A model generated the notes under the pieces. That model had not been told where the DNA came from and did no database searches. It saw only the letters and a list, made by a program, of their open reading frames with translations. The position numbers and the translations under genes were made by a program. From Qipengyuania intermedia (GTDB lineage Bacteria; Pseudomonadota; Alphaproteobacteria; Sphingomonadales; Sphingomonadaceae): a stretch of DNA of 64,000 nt. The stretch spans positions 124,001 to 188,000 of the forward strand of contig NZ_JAIGNS010000001.1 of NCBI RefSeq assembly GCF_019711615.1, given 5' to 3'. Positions 19,304 to 28,496 of this stretch are shown piece after piece. Position 1 is the first letter of the stretch; the number at the start of each line of letters is the position of its first letter.

Positions 19304-20371
19304 TCAAGCGATTGCTTGCAGTTGTCTCACGATTGCATCGCCGATTTCCTGCGTGCCCGCATTACCGCCGAGATCGGCGCCGCGGACTTCGCTGGAAAGG
19401 CTCGCAGCAACTGCACGTTCGATCCGGTTGGCATCCGCATCGCGGCCAAGCGAGTGTCGTAGCAGCATTGCAAGGCTCAGGATCGAAGCGACCGGATTGG
19501 CCTTGCCCTGCCCTGCGATATCCGGAGCACTGCCATGGATCGGCTCGTAGAGGCCGAACGTACCGAATTCCGTCGTGCGCTCGCCCAGGCTGGCGCTCGC
19601 AAGCAGGCCGATAGATCCGACACACGCGCTGGCCTGATCGGATAGGATATCGCCGAAGAGGTTACCCGTCACGATTACGTCGAACTGGCCCGGGCTGCGC
19701 ACCAGCTGCATCGCGGCATTGTCGACATACATGTGGTCGAGCTCGACATCCGGATACTCGCCAGCCAGTTCGATGACGGTTTCCCGCCAGATCCGGCTGG
19801 TTTCGAGCACGTTAGCCTTGTCGACGCTGGTCAGTTTCTTGCGACGTTTCTGCGCGGCGCGAAAGGCACTGTGGGCGATGCGGCGGACTTCGGCTTCGTT
19901 ATAGGACATATCGTCCCAGCCTTCCCTGCCGCCTGCGCTGTCACGCTCCCCCTTGTCGCCGAAATAGACGTCGCCGTTCAGCTCGCGCACCACGAGAAGA
20001 TCGATTCCGCGCGCCAGTTCGGGCTTGAGCGGGGAGAGGTCTTCCAAGCCGGGAAAACCGGCAGCGGGGCGCAGATTGGCGAACAGCCCCAGCTCGCTCC
20101 GCAAGCCAAGGATCGCCTGCTCGGGACGATGTTCGCGCGGGAGCGTGTCGCATTCCGGATCGCCAACGGCACCGAACAGGACTGCATCCGCAGCACGTGC
20201 CATCTCCAGCGTTTCGGCGGGAAGCGGATGGCCTTGGCGTTTGTAGGCGATACCGCCTACGTCACCTTCGAACAGGGTGAGCTGCGGCAGCGCCAGCGCA
20301 TCGAGCACCTTGAGCGCCTCGCGCGTGACTTCGGGCCCGATGCCGTCACCCGGCAATATCGCAATTTTCAT
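19304..20371 (-). CDS. leuB: 3-isopropylmalate dehydrogenase
   Basis: LeuB oxidatively decarboxylates 3-isopropylmalate with NAD+ in leucine synthesis. The 355 residues show [11 protein letters not shown] at the N-terminus, the [13 protein letters not shown] substrate loop, the [11 protein letters not shown] segment and [13 protein letters not shown]. The isocitrate/isopropylmalate dehydrogenase signature [29 protein letters not shown] follows, then the NAD-binding [23 protein letters not shown] at 20371 overlaps the recO stop (ATGA), an unusual partner for leuB that reflects the compact minus-strand run ubiK-recO-leuB-GT2. Confidence 0.97.
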   Translation of the reverse strand: MKIAILPGDGIGPEVTREALKVLDALALPQLTLFEGDVGGIAYKRQGHPLPAETLEMARAADAVLFGAVGDPECDTLPREHRPEQAILGLRSELGLFANLRPAAGFPGLEDLSPLKPELARGIDLLVVRELNGDVYFGDKGERDSAGGREGWDDMSYNEAEVRRIAHSAFRAAQKRRKKLTSVDKANVLETSRIWRETVIELAGEYPDVELDHMYVDNAAMQLVRSPGQFDVIVTGNLFGDILSDQASACVGSIGLLASASLGERTTEFGTFGLYEPIHGSAPDIAGQGKANPVASILSLAMLLRHSLGRDADANRIERAVAASLSSEVRGADLGGNAGTQEIGDAIVRQLQAIA

Positions 20372-20967
20372 GTCTCGATCCGCCCCAGACGCTGCCTCAG
20401 TACAGTCCTAGCGGCTAGAACGTCGGCGCGTGTGTCGGCAAGGAGATAGCGCGCTATGAGGCCCTCCGAACGGTCGAGAATTTCCAAGGCCTCGCCAAGC
20501 CCCGCTATCTCGGGCCGCTGGCCGCCGTATCCGAGCTCGCGCAGGAGAAGCACTTCATAGCTGGCGAGCGCTGGCGCCCAGCCGCGGGCGGAGGGCGCGT
20601 TGCAGATCGCGTCGAGCAAGGCGACGAGCGCGTGGTAAAGGCTAGGATAGGCGTTGCGCTCCGGCAGGGCCGAAGCCGTCAAGGCGCAGGTCCAGGCAAT
20701 GGCCGATGCCGGGAGCGGCTCCGTAAGCCAGGGCCCGCGGCTTTGCGATAGCTCCAGCCGGGCGAAGGGCAACTGGCTGTCGGACTTCGCGCGAATTTCC
20801 GCTTCGACGAGATTTCCCGGAATGACCACGGGGCGCAGCTGACGCCCCCTGCCGCCTGCAACATAGGCAGCCACCACGCCGCTTTCTTCGGTCAGCAGAC
20901 GCGCAATAACCGCCGTCTCGCCGTGCGGACGGGCGGCAATGACTATCGCTGGCGCGGAAAGGTGCAT
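20368..20967 (-). CDS. recO: DNA repair protein RecO (short form)
   Basis: The 199-residue protein begins with the RecO OB-fold ([37 protein letters not shown]...) and continues with the helical C-terminal part ([32 protein letters not shown]). It mediates RecA loading on SSB-coated gaps with RecR. It is about 40 residues shorter than many RecO proteins, and the zinc-finger cysteines found in some RecO are absent. The ribosome site AGGGGG lies inside a GC hairpin stem (20971-20995) just upstream of ATG 20967. It overlaps leuB by four bases. Confidence 0.88.
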   Translation of the reverse strand: MHLSAPAIVIAARPHGETAVIARLLTEESGVVAAYVAGGRGRQLRPVVIPGNLVEAEIRAKSDSQLPFARLELSQSRGPWLTEPLPASAIAWTCALTASALPERNAYPSLYHALVALLDAICNAPSARGWAPALASYEVLLLRELGYGGQRPEIAGLGEALEILDRSEGLIARYLLADTRADVLAARTVLRQRLGRIET

Positions 20968-20970
20968 TTT

Positions 20971-20995
20971 CGCCCCCTACCCCAAGGCAGGGGCG
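20971..20995 (-). other. GC-rich inverted repeat covering the recO ribosome site
   Basis: CGCCCC (20971-20976) pairs with GGGGCG (20990-20995) around a 13-base loop in the 32-bp gap between the ubiK-like gene and recO. On the mRNA the AGGGGG ribosome site of recO is part of the stem, so folding could limit recO translation. Confidence 0.4.
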
Positions 20996-20999
20996 AGCG

Positions 21000-21245
21000 T
21001 CACTTGTGCTTGGCTTCGAGCGCGGCGATCCGCTCTGCCAGCTTGTCGCATTCTTCGCGGGCACGAGCCGCCATCGCCTTGACCGTGTCGAATTCCTCGC
21101 GCGTGACGAAATCCATTCCGCCGAAAGCTTCCTTGGCGCGCTCGCGTGCGCTTTCACGCGCTTCGCGGGTCATGCCCGCAAGCGTGCCTGCCGCCGAATT
21201 GGCGAGTTTGACGAAGTCGGCGATCATGGGGTTCTGGCTTTGCAT
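21000..21245 (-). CDS. ubiK: UbiK-like accessory factor (BMFP domain)
   Basis: An 81-residue all-helical protein of the BMFP/UbiK family: MADFVKLANSAAGTL-type N-terminus followed by an amphipathic helix and FVTREEFDTVKAMAARAREECDKLAERIAALEAK, a C-terminal coiled coil. In E. coli UbiK is an accessory factor for aerobic ubiquinone synthesis that binds UbiJ and lipids. Here it opens the minus-strand run leading into recO and leuB. The family is clear; the ubiquinone role is by homology only. Confidence 0.85.
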   Translation of the reverse strand: MQSQNPMIADFVKLANSAAGTLAGMTREARESARERAKEAFGGMDFVTREEFDTVKAMAARAREECDKLAERIAALEAKHK

Positions 21246-21276
21246 GACTGGTATCTAGGCGCGAAAGTCCCGCGCT

Positions 21277-21831
21277 TCAATTGCCGATGCGCACGCGCTC
21301 CGAACCGCCCGATACAGCACCGCCATCAGCGTCGGGATTGAGCTGGAGAAACTGCCAGTTGAGGACGGTCGCGAAGAGCACCCATGCGAGATAGGGCAGT
21401 AGCAGGATCGCCGCCAGCTGCCTGACTTTCCAGAACAGTGCGATGACGATCAGCAGCGTCACATCGATCGCGATCAATACCGCGAGCGCAAAGGTGAGCT
21501 CCTTCATGCCGAAAAACACCGGCGTCCAAGCCAAGTTGAGCAGGAAATGCACGACGAACGCCGTCAGCGCGATGCCGCGTCCGCGCGCACCCCAGGCAGC
21601 GCAGACGAGCGCGACCGCAAGGCCGATCATCACGTAAAGGATGGTCCAGACGATGCCGAAGGTTGCAGGCGGCGGGTAGATTCCAGGCTTTTCGAGCGCC
21701 TGGAACCAGTAGCTGTCGGGTCCGCCAAGCTGTCCGGACAGAAAGCCGAGCAATACGCACAGCGGCACCGTGAACAGCGCCCAGCGAATGAAACTTGCGC
21801 GCAATTGTCCGCGCGAAGCCAATACGTTCAT
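21277..21831 (-). CDS. tspO: TspO/MBR family tryptophan-rich sensory protein
   Basis: From ATG at 21831, behind a GGGGGTTT ribosome site, it has 184 residues; an unsupported upstream ATG would add 17. Five membrane segments are visible, with the family marks WFQALEKPGIYPPPATFGIVWTILYVMIGLAVALV, FVVHFLLNLAWTPVFFG and a final LPYLAWVLFATVLNWQFLQLN. TspO proteins bind porphyrins and act in the membrane in tetrapyrrole handling, stress and, in phototrophs, pigment gene control. Whether this organism is phototrophic cannot be told from the window. Confidence 0.92.
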   Translation of the reverse strand: MNVLASRGQLRASFIRWALFTVPLCVLLGFLSGQLGGPDSYWFQALEKPGIYPPPATFGIVWTILYVMIGLAVALVCAAWGARGRGIALTAFVVHFLLNLAWTPVFFGMKELTFALAVLIAIDVTLLIVIALFWKVRQLAAILLLPYLAWVLFATVLNWQFLQLNPDADGGAVSGGSERVRIGN

Positions 21832-21948
21832 CGAAAACCCCCACAGGCGATTCGTTTGTTTACCTTGTGACCACCACGACACCTGCTGGCAACACGAGGC
21901 CGTGAACCATGCCGGATCGGGACGGTTCTAGCGGATCGACACGGATAT

Positions 21949-22812
21949 TTAGCTGGCGGCGCCGTTGCCGGCATCGGGCGGCGGCGGCGGAACCACAGGA
22001 TTTCTCAGATGCGGGGAATTGGTCAGAAAGCGTTCGCTGCTCTCGGGTGAGCCGACCACCAATATGGGGGCCTCGCCACATGCCGCGCGCAGCTTACGCT
22101 CGGCTTCGGGCGAGATATAGGCAGAGGGAGGGCCGCCCCAACTCATCGCTTCGCCGAGCCGCGCCCGCGTCTGGCCTCCGACGCGATCGACGAGGATGTA
22201 ATATCCCTCATCGTCGCGATCAAGGCCGATCTCGGCGTGGAAGAATGCCAGCTTGTCGGCCTCGCCGTCGCCCTCGGTGGCCCAGAAACAGCCGTCGCGC
22301 AGTTCCACCTTGCCTGCCAGCAGCGCCTCGTTTTGCGCGCCCGTGCGCGCCGAGGATGCGGGCCATATGCGGATACCCTCGCTTGCCGCTTCGGACACCG
22401 GAGGCAGGTTCATCGCAGGGACGAACGACCAGGAGATATGGCTGGGAACATCCCAGCGGTTTTGCGTGGTCCACGACCGGAACTCGCTCTCGGTCATGCC
22501 GACATCGAGATGCGTCACGACGCCGTCAGGTCCTTTTCCGTCGAGCCCAGCACCAAGGAGCAAGTTTCCGGCTTCGAGCCGTTCGAACCAGCTTTGCCCG
22601 ACAGCCTTCGCGTCTGGCGGCATCGGCCCTGTCGGGTTGCGGCGGACATAGCTTTCGCCTTCCAACCGCGTTTGCTTCATCAGCTCGGCGTAATCGGGCG
22701 TCGGAGCATCGACCTGCGTTGCATAGTCGCGATCGGCAGGTGCGGTGGAGCTGTCATCCTGCTGAGGTGCGCAGGCGACCAGCATTACAGCAAGGGGGAG
22801 CAGATATCGCAT
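21949..22812 (-). CDS. Lipoprotein of unknown function
   Basis: ATG at 22812 begins a lipoprotein signal, MRYLLPLAVMLVAC, with a lipobox LVAC and Cys14 as the lipidated residue; the frame extends 10 codons up without support. The 287-residue product is hydrophilic, with an Asp/Pro-rich linker, a central region with several tryptophans (SWFERLEAGN, SWTTQNRWDVPSHISWSF), a SPEAERKLRAACGE stretch near the C-terminus and a proline run (VVPPPPPDAG) at the end. No family is recognised. It follows gor by 46 bp on the same strand and is probably co-transcribed, but nothing in the sequence ties it to glutathione. Confidence 0.7.
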   Translation of the reverse strand: MRYLLPLAVMLVACAPQQDDSSTAPADRDYATQVDAPTPDYAELMKQTRLEGESYVRRNPTGPMPPDAKAVGQSWFERLEAGNLLLGAGLDGKGPDGVVTHLDVGMTESEFRSWTTQNRWDVPSHISWSFVPAMNLPPVSEAASEGIRIWPASSARTGAQNEALLAGKVELRDGCFWATEGDGEADKLAFFHAEIGLDRDDEGYYILVDRVGGQTRARLGEAMSWGGPPSAYISPEAERKLRAACGEAPILVVGSPESSERFLTNSPHLRNPVVPPPPPDAGNGAAS

Positions 22813-22858
22813 GGCGCATTCCTGCTCAGGCTTGGCTGACACCCGGCTGAACGCGGGA

Positions 22859-24214
22859 TCAGCGCATCAGGACAAGCTCTTCCGCCATGGTCGGATGGAT
22901 TGCCGTCGTCGCGTCGAAATCCGCCTTCGTCAGACCCGCCTTCACCGCGATCGCTGCCGCCTGCATCATTTCGGGCGCTTCGGGCGCGATCATGTGGATG
23001 CCGACGATCTTCCCGCTGTCGCCATCGCAAACCATCTTCATGAGGCTGCGCTCGTTGCGACCGGCGAGTACGTTCTTCATCGGCCGGAAATCGGACAGGT
23101 AGACCTTGACCGAGCCCAGCTTGTTCTTCGCTTCACCCTCGGTCATGCCAACCGCGGCAATCGGCGGATGGCTGAATACGGCGCTGGGGATGCAGCTGTG
23201 ATCGACCGCAACCGGATCGCCGCCTCCGAAGACGGTATCGGCAAATGCCTGGCCTTCGCGAATGGCAACCGGTGTCAATTGGACGCGGTCGGTAACGTCG
23301 CCCACGGCATAGATGTGATCGACATTGGTCTTGCTGAAGCGGTCGACCTTGATCTCGCCGCCATCGCCGAGCTCGACGCCGACCGCGTCGAGGCCCAGAC
23401 CTTCGGTGTTCGGAAGTCGGCCGACTGCGAACATCACAAGATCCGCGTGCTCTTCCTCGCAGTCGGACAATTTGACGAAATAGCCGCCGTCTTCGCACGG
23501 CTTGATGTATTCGAACGTGGTGTTGAAGCGGAAGCTGATCCCCTTCATCGTCGAGATCTGGAGCAAGCGGTCGCGCACCGCTTCGTCATAGCTGCGAAGT
23601 AGCCTGTCACCGCGATTGACGATGTCGACCTTGCAGCCGAATTCGTTGAAGATACCGGCGAACTCATTGGCGATGTAACCGCCACCTGCGATGATCACCT
23701 TCTTTGGCAACTCGTCGAGATGGAATGCCTCGTTCGAACTGATGGCATGCTCGGCACCCTGGCATTCCGGCATGCGCGGGCGCGCGCCGGTTGCGATCAG
23801 GATGTACCTGGCAGTTACCTTCTTTCCGCTCGCGAGGGTAACCTCGTGCGGACCGGTGATCTCCGCGCGTTCGTGGAAGATCGTGACATCGTGGTTTTCG
23901 AGCGTTTCAGTGTAGGCGCCCTCCAGCCTGTCGACATCGGCCAGCACATTGTCGCGCAGCGTCTTCCAGTCGAACTTCTTGCCTTCGATCTCCCAGCCAA
24001 ATTTCTGGCAGTCCTCGAGGTCTTCGGCGAAATGCGCGCCGTAGACGAGCATCTTCTTCGGGACGCAGCCGCGAATGACGCAGGTTCCGCCGACCCGGTG
24101 TTCCTCGGCGATCGCGACCTTCGCGCCATGTGCCGCCGACACGCGGCTGGCACGCACCCCGCCGGAGCCCGCGCCGATGGTGAAGAGGTCGTAATCGTAT
24201 TCGGTATCGGCCAT
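22859..24214 (-). CDS. gor: Glutathione-disulfide reductase
   Basis: A 451-residue class I pyridine nucleotide-disulfide oxidoreductase that keeps glutathione reduced with NADPH. The FAD site is LFTIGAGSGGVRASR, the redox disulfide is Cys45/Cys50 in GGTCVIRGCVPKK, and the NADPH-binding GGGYIANEFAG region has Asn and Arg nearby (VNRGDRLLRSYD). TEGLGLDAVGVEL and AVGDVT follow, and the C-terminal HPTMAEEL supplies catalytic His440. The VIRGCVPKK form distinguishes glutathione reductase from dihydrolipoamide and mercuric reductases. ATG at 24214 is followed by the conserved YDYDLFTIG. Confidence 0.95.
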   Translation of the reverse strand: MADTEYDYDLFTIGAGSGGVRASRVSAAHGAKVAIAEEHRVGGTCVIRGCVPKKMLVYGAHFAEDLEDCQKFGWEIEGKKFDWKTLRDNVLADVDRLEGAYTETLENHDVTIFHERAEITGPHEVTLASGKKVTARYILIATGARPRMPECQGAEHAISSNEAFHLDELPKKVIIAGGGYIANEFAGIFNEFGCKVDIVNRGDRLLRSYDEAVRDRLLQISTMKGISFRFNTTFEYIKPCEDGGYFVKLSDCEEEHADLVMFAVGRLPNTEGLGLDAVGVELGDGGEIKVDRFSKTNVDHIYAVGDVTDRVQLTPVAIREGQAFADTVFGGGDPVAVDHSCIPSAVFSHPPIAAVGMTEGEAKNKLGSVKVYLSDFRPMKNVLAGRNERSLMKMVCDGDSGKIVGIHMIAPEAPEMMQAAAIAVKAGLTKADFDATTAIHPTMAEELVLMR

Positions 24215-24278
24215 CCGGCGCTCCTGTCAGCTTTGCGCGTGTCTCTCGCCAACAGTGAGCGCGATGGCAAGTTCCGAG

Positions 24279-25670
24279 TTAACTTACGCCGCGAGACTGG
24301 TGGCGGTTACGGTTGCGATTGCGATTTCCGCCGGGGCGGCCACCGCGCGACTTGTCCCCGCCTGGCGCACCATCGCGCTTGGGCGCACCGGCCCGGTTGG
24401 GATGCTTGTTCTTGGGCTTCGGCTTCTTGGCAGCGGCGTTGCCGGTCGGGCGAACCTTGGGCTTCGCCATGCGCTGCCCGGGGGCCGCGCGCTTGGTCGG
24501 CCCGACGCCTTCGACGACAGCGCGGAAGTTGTCAGGGAGCGGCAGCCGCTCGAACTCGGCGTCGGTCTTCTTGCGAATGTCCTTGAGGTAATCGCGTTCG
24601 TCCTCGGCGCAGAAGGCAATCGCTACGCCATCGCGGCCTGCGCGCGCGGTACGGCCGATGCGGTGGACGTATTGCTCCGGCACGTTGGGCAATTCGTAAT
24701 TGATGACATGGCTCACGCCCGGAATGTCGATCCCGCGTGCGGCCACGTCGGTCGCGATGAGGATCGGCGTCTTGGCGCGCTTGAATTCATCGAGCGCGCG
24801 TTCGCGCTGCGGCTGGCTCTTGTTGCCGTGGATAGCGTTTGCGGGAATGCCGACCTGCGAAAGCTTCTTCACGACACGGTCGCAACCATGCTTGGTGCGC
24901 GCAAAGATAAGCACACGCTCGAACTTGCCAGGGACGCTATGGCGTTCAGACAGGATCATCTCGAGCAAGGTCTGCTTTTCGTCCTGTTGCACCATGAAGA
25001 GATACTGATCGATGCGTTCTGCCGTCGTGCTTTCTGGCGTTACGCTGACCTTGACCGGATTGCGGCAATATTTGCCGACCAGTTCCTGGATTTGCTTGGG
25101 CATGGTTGCCGAGAAGAACAGCGTCTGGCGATCTTCCGGCACAAGCTGGCTGATACGGCGCAGTGCGTGGATGAAGCCGAGGTCCAGCATCTGGTCGGCT
25201 TCGTCGAGGACGAGGATTTCGACGCCGTCGAGCTTGAATGCCTTCTGATCGATCAGGTCGAGCAGGCGGCCCGGAGTGGCGACAAGAATGTCGGTGCCGC
25301 GGTGCAGCTTGTTGCGGTCCTTGTTGACCGAGGTGCCGCCGACGATGGAGTGAACCTTGAGACCGGCGAGCGCTCCGTAATCTTTCGCGCTGTCGGCAAT
25401 CTGGCCTGCCAGTTCGCGCGTCGGCGCAAGCACCAGCATGCGGCAGGACTTGAACGGCGTCTGTTTGTCGGCTTCGCGCAGCCGGTCGATGCTGGGCAGC
25501 ATGAAAGCTGCGGTTTTGCCGGTGCCGGTCTGGGCGATGCCCATCAGGTCGCGGCCTTCCAGGACGGGCGGAATGGCCTGTGCCTGGATCGGCGTCGGCT
25601 CGGAATAGCCCTTGAGGTCCAGCGCCTGGAGGACGGGCTGGGAAAGGCCGAGATCGGTGAATTTTGTCAT
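24279..25670 (-). CDS. DEAD-box ATP-dependent RNA helicase (RhlE-like)
   Basis: From ATG at 25670 (MTKFTDLGLS) the protein has 463 residues; 19 codons upstream are open but non-conserved. It has the Q motif (GYSEPTPIQAQAIP), motif I AQTGTGKT (46-53), Ia PTRELAGQI, II DEAD, III SAT and VI HRIGRTARAG, followed by a basic C-terminal tail rich in Gly, Arg and Asn (GGNRNRNRNRHQSRG) that would bind RNA. RhlE/SrmB-type helicases help ribosome assembly and RNA turnover, often in the cold. A 206-bp upstream gap carries a strong hairpin at 25716-25737, possibly a regulatory leader. Confidence 0.93.
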   Translation of the reverse strand: MTKFTDLGLSQPVLQALDLKGYSEPTPIQAQAIPPVLEGRDLMGIAQTGTGKTAAFMLPSIDRLREADKQTPFKSCRMLVLAPTRELAGQIADSAKDYGALAGLKVHSIVGGTSVNKDRNKLHRGTDILVATPGRLLDLIDQKAFKLDGVEILVLDEADQMLDLGFIHALRRISQLVPEDRQTLFFSATMPKQIQELVGKYCRNPVKVSVTPESTTAERIDQYLFMVQQDEKQTLLEMILSERHSVPGKFERVLIFARTKHGCDRVVKKLSQVGIPANAIHGNKSQPQRERALDEFKRAKTPILIATDVAARGIDIPGVSHVINYELPNVPEQYVHRIGRTARAGRDGVAIAFCAEDERDYLKDIRKKTDAEFERLPLPDNFRAVVEGVGPTKRAAPGQRMAKPKVRPTGNAAAKKPKPKNKHPNRAGAPKRDGAPGGDKSRGGRPGGNRNRNRNRHQSRGVS

Positions 25671-25715
25671 GAGTACTCGCAATAGATGCGGCGCGCAGAC
25701 GGATTGGTCGCGCGG

Positions 25716-25737
25716 CGCGGGTGTCAAACGACCCGCG
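25716..25737 (-). other. Hairpin in the leader region of the DEAD-box helicase gene
   Basis: CGCGGGT (25716-25722) and ACCCGCG (25731-25737) form a perfect 7-bp GC-rich stem with an 8-nt loop, 46 bases upstream of the helicase start. No T-tract follows in the direction of the gene, so it is not an obvious terminator. The rest of the 25671-25876 gap shows no other clear structure. Confidence 0.45.
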
Positions 25738-25876
25738 TGAAAAGGGAAGTCATTGGAAAAAGACCGAGGCGCGGCCGGGGCGATGAATGTCTCTCAAATC
25801 GCCGCTTCACGCTGGCTAGCGCGCTTCGATGGGCCTCATGTGGATGCTGCGCCGCACAAAGTCAATGAAACTTACG

Positions 25877-26863
25877 TCAGATCGCGCTGACGGTGTAGGC
25901 CAGGAAGCCGACATAGGCCGCCAGCAGCAGGCCGCCCTCACGCCTCCCCAGCCGTCCGCCCGTCCACGAAAACACGATAGCCGCAATCGCCGCCAGCAGC
26001 AGGATATAGAGATCGCCCGTCAGGATACTGTTCGGTATTGGACCCGGCGCGACAAGACCCGTAACCCCGCCGATGAAGAAGATGTTGTAGATGTTCGAGC
26101 CAAGCACGTTGCCGAGCGCGATATCGCTTTCCTTGCGCAACGCGGCAATGACGGTGGTGGCCAGTTCCGGCGCGGATGTCCCGGCAGCAACGATGGTCAG
26201 TCCGATGACCGTATCGGAAACTCCCAGCGCACTAGCGATTTCAATGGCTCCGTCGACGAGGACCGTGCCGCCGGCGACGATCAGGACGATCCCGACGAGG
26301 AAGAAGGCGACCGATTTCACCAGTCCCTTGCGGTCGGGTCGCGGGTGATCGTGCAGTCCGGGATCGGCGTGTTCAGCAGCAGCCGTTCGCTGGCTTGCCG
26401 CCTGCAACTGGTGGCCCGTTCGCTCCTGGTGATAAGCGAATACGATATAGGCGGTGAGCGCCAGCAACATTCCTGTGCCAGCAACCCGGTCCAGACCGAT
26501 GGAGTTGCCCGCGAGCAATAGCACGACGACCCCGGCCAAACCGACCATACCGTCGCGCCACAGGACGCTGCCGCGCACGGCGATCGGCGAAATGAGCGCT
26601 GCCGCTCCGAGAATGAGCAGGGTGTTTGCGAGGTTGGACCCGACGATATTGCCGAGCGCAATACCTGGCGATCCGGCAAGCGCTGCCTGGACGCTTGCCG
26701 CGAGTTCCGGCGTACTTGTCCCCATCCCCACGATCACGAGGCCGACCAGCATAGGCGAAAGGCCCATCTCCTCCGCTAGGCGCGACGCACCGCGGACGAG
26801 CAATTCGCCACCGCCTACTAATAGGGCGAAACCAAGCAGCAGAAGCAGGATGGAGGTCGTCAC
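25877..26863 (-). CDS. Calcium/sodium antiporter (CaCA superfamily, YrbG-like)
   Basis: A 328-residue membrane protein with two inverted alpha repeats, the cation-exchange signature: GMGTSTPELAASVQAAL with GNIVGSNLANTLL in the first half, and AAGTSAPELATTVIAAL with GNVLGSNIYNIFF in the second. About ten to eleven membrane helices are visible, with a hydrophilic central loop at about 150-175. It should exchange Na+ (possibly H+ or K+) for Ca2+ across the inner membrane. GTG at 26863 overlaps the pgi stop (GTGA), so translation is coupled to pgi although the functions look unrelated. Confidence 0.92.
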   Translation of the reverse strand: MTTSILLLLLGFALLVGGGELLVRGASRLAEEMGLSPMLVGLVIVGMGTSTPELAASVQAALAGSPGIALGNIVGSNLANTLLILGAAALISPIAVRGSVLWRDGMVGLAGVVVLLLAGNSIGLDRVAGTGMLLALTAYIVFAYHQERTGHQLQAASQRTAAAEHADPGLHDHPRPDRKGLVKSVAFFLVGIVLIVAGGTVLVDGAIEIASALGVSDTVIGLTIVAAGTSAPELATTVIAALRKESDIALGNVLGSNIYNIFFIGGVTGLVAPGPIPNSILTGDLYILLLAAIAAIVFSWTGGRLGRREGGLLLAAYVGFLAYTVSAI

Positions 26864-28443
26864 TCGGCGAGGCCCGCGGCTTCCAGCAGCGCTTCGGTGC
26901 TGGCGTCGAACTCCTCGCCGCCTTGCTCGATCGCCTTGGCCATTTGCTTGCCCAGTTCGACGCCGAACTGGTCGAAGGGATTGATGCCCATTAGGACGGC
27001 GCTGGCAAAGGTACGGTGTTCGTGAAACGCGATCAGGGCACCCAGGGTTGCGGCATCCAGATCGTCACACAGGATCGTCGCGCTCGGCCGGTCGCCCGGA
27101 TAATTGCGCGCCGGATCTTCGCCCTTCTTGCCCGCCATCAGGGCAGCCCCTTGTGCGAAGCAATTCATCAGCAGGATGCGATGATGCGCCGGATCGAGAT
27201 CGTCTCCCGGCGCCGCGCTGGCGATGAAATCGACCGGGATGAGGTGTGTACCCTGGTGCAGCAACTGGAAGACCGCGTGCTGCGCATCGGTGCCCACACC
27301 GCCCCATGTAATCGGCGCGGTCGGGCCGTCTACGGGCTGCATGTCTGCGGTGACGCGCTTGCCGTTGCTCTCCATTTCCAGTTGCTGGAGATAGTCGGGA
27401 AACAGGCCGAGCCGTTCGTCATAGGCGAAGACCGCCCTCGTCTGGCATCCGCGGACGCGCGTGTAATAGAGATCGGCGAAAGCAGCGCGCAGCACGAGGT
27501 TTTCGCGTCCGTCGGTATCGCGGAAATGCGCATCGACTGCCGCAGCGCCTGCCAGCATCTCGCGAAAATCGTCCATGCCGACCGCCAGCGCGATGGGGAA
27601 ACCGATCGACGACCAGATCGAATAGCGCCCGCCGACGCTTTCCTGGAATGGCAGGATGCGTGTTTCGTCGACGCCCCATTCCACGGCGCCTTCGGGGTTC
27701 GCGGTAAGCGCGATCACCCTGCCCGACGGATCGGAAACGCCATTGTCCGACAGCCATTTCAGCGCGCTCTGCGCATTGGTCATCGTCTCGATCGTGGTGA
27801 AGGTCTTGCTGGCGACAGCAATGAGCGTCTTGGCGGGATCGCATTTCGCGAATGCCGCTTCCAGCGCGACGCCATCGATGTTCGAGACGACATGCACATC
27901 GCACAGCGACAGGTCGCGGCTGAGGGCATCGACGCCCAGCGCCGGGCCAAGGGCACTTCCCCCGATCCCGATATGGATGAGATGGGCGATTTCGCCGAAA
28001 GCGCCCTGGTGGATGGCTTCGACCAGCATGCCCATCCGGTCGATCAGGGCAGCCGCTTCTTCGACCTTTGCCGGGTCGCCGACACCGCGCAGGGTTGAGT
28101 GGTCTGCCGCACGACCTTCAGTCGGATTGACCACCTCGCCGGCGAACAGTTTTTCGCGCTGGCCAGCGAAATCCATGGTGTCGGCAAGCGCCTCGAACCG
28201 GTCGAGCACGGCCCGGTCGAGATGGGTCTTGGACCAGTCGAACAGGATGCCGCCCGGTGCCATCGGGTCTTCCGCCCGATCTGCAGCCAGTTCCAGCCGC
28301 CCGGACAGCATGGCAACGCGCTCTGCACCGCCCGGCTCGTCTGCCCCCTCGCCCCCGTCGCGCACCGCGCTGAAGAGTTCGAGCAGGGTCGGTTGGGGCA
28401 GGTCGCGCAATTCGCCCCACAGGTCGGCGGCAGTCTTTGGCAT
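26860..28443 (-). CDS. pgi: Glucose-6-phosphate isomerase
   Basis: Pgi interconverts glucose-6-phosphate and fructose-6-phosphate. ATG at 28443 gives 527 residues; the open frame runs 24 codons further up into the lepB promoter region. Sugar-isomerase landmarks include HIGIGGSALGP (phosphate binding), VASKTFTTIETMTNAQSA, the GGRYSIWSSIGFPIAL active-site signature with catalytic Arg, MESNGKR (catalytic Glu) and the late VELGKQMA segment with the catalytic lysine. It is divergent from lepB with 53 bp between starts and drives the coupled Ca/Na exchanger downstream. Confidence 0.96.
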   Translation of the reverse strand: MPKTAADLWGELRDLPQPTLLELFSAVRDGGEGADEPGGAERVAMLSGRLELAADRAEDPMAPGGILFDWSKTHLDRAVLDRFEALADTMDFAGQREKLFAGEVVNPTEGRAADHSTLRGVGDPAKVEEAAALIDRMGMLVEAIHQGAFGEIAHLIHIGIGGSALGPALGVDALSRDLSLCDVHVVSNIDGVALEAAFAKCDPAKTLIAVASKTFTTIETMTNAQSALKWLSDNGVSDPSGRVIALTANPEGAVEWGVDETRILPFQESVGGRYSIWSSIGFPIALAVGMDDFREMLAGAAAVDAHFRDTDGRENLVLRAAFADLYYTRVRGCQTRAVFAYDERLGLFPDYLQQLEMESNGKRVTADMQPVDGPTAPITWGGVGTDAQHAVFQLLHQGTHLIPVDFIASAAPGDDLDPAHHRILLMNCFAQGAALMAGKKGEDPARNYPGDRPSATILCDDLDAATLGALIAFHEHRTFASAVLMGINPFDQFGVELGKQMAKAIEQGGEEFDASTEALLEAAGLAE

Positions 28444-28496
28444 GGCTTGGCAAAAGTCCTTTCGTGACGGTGTTAGTGCGACTAGGGAATGCCGCG

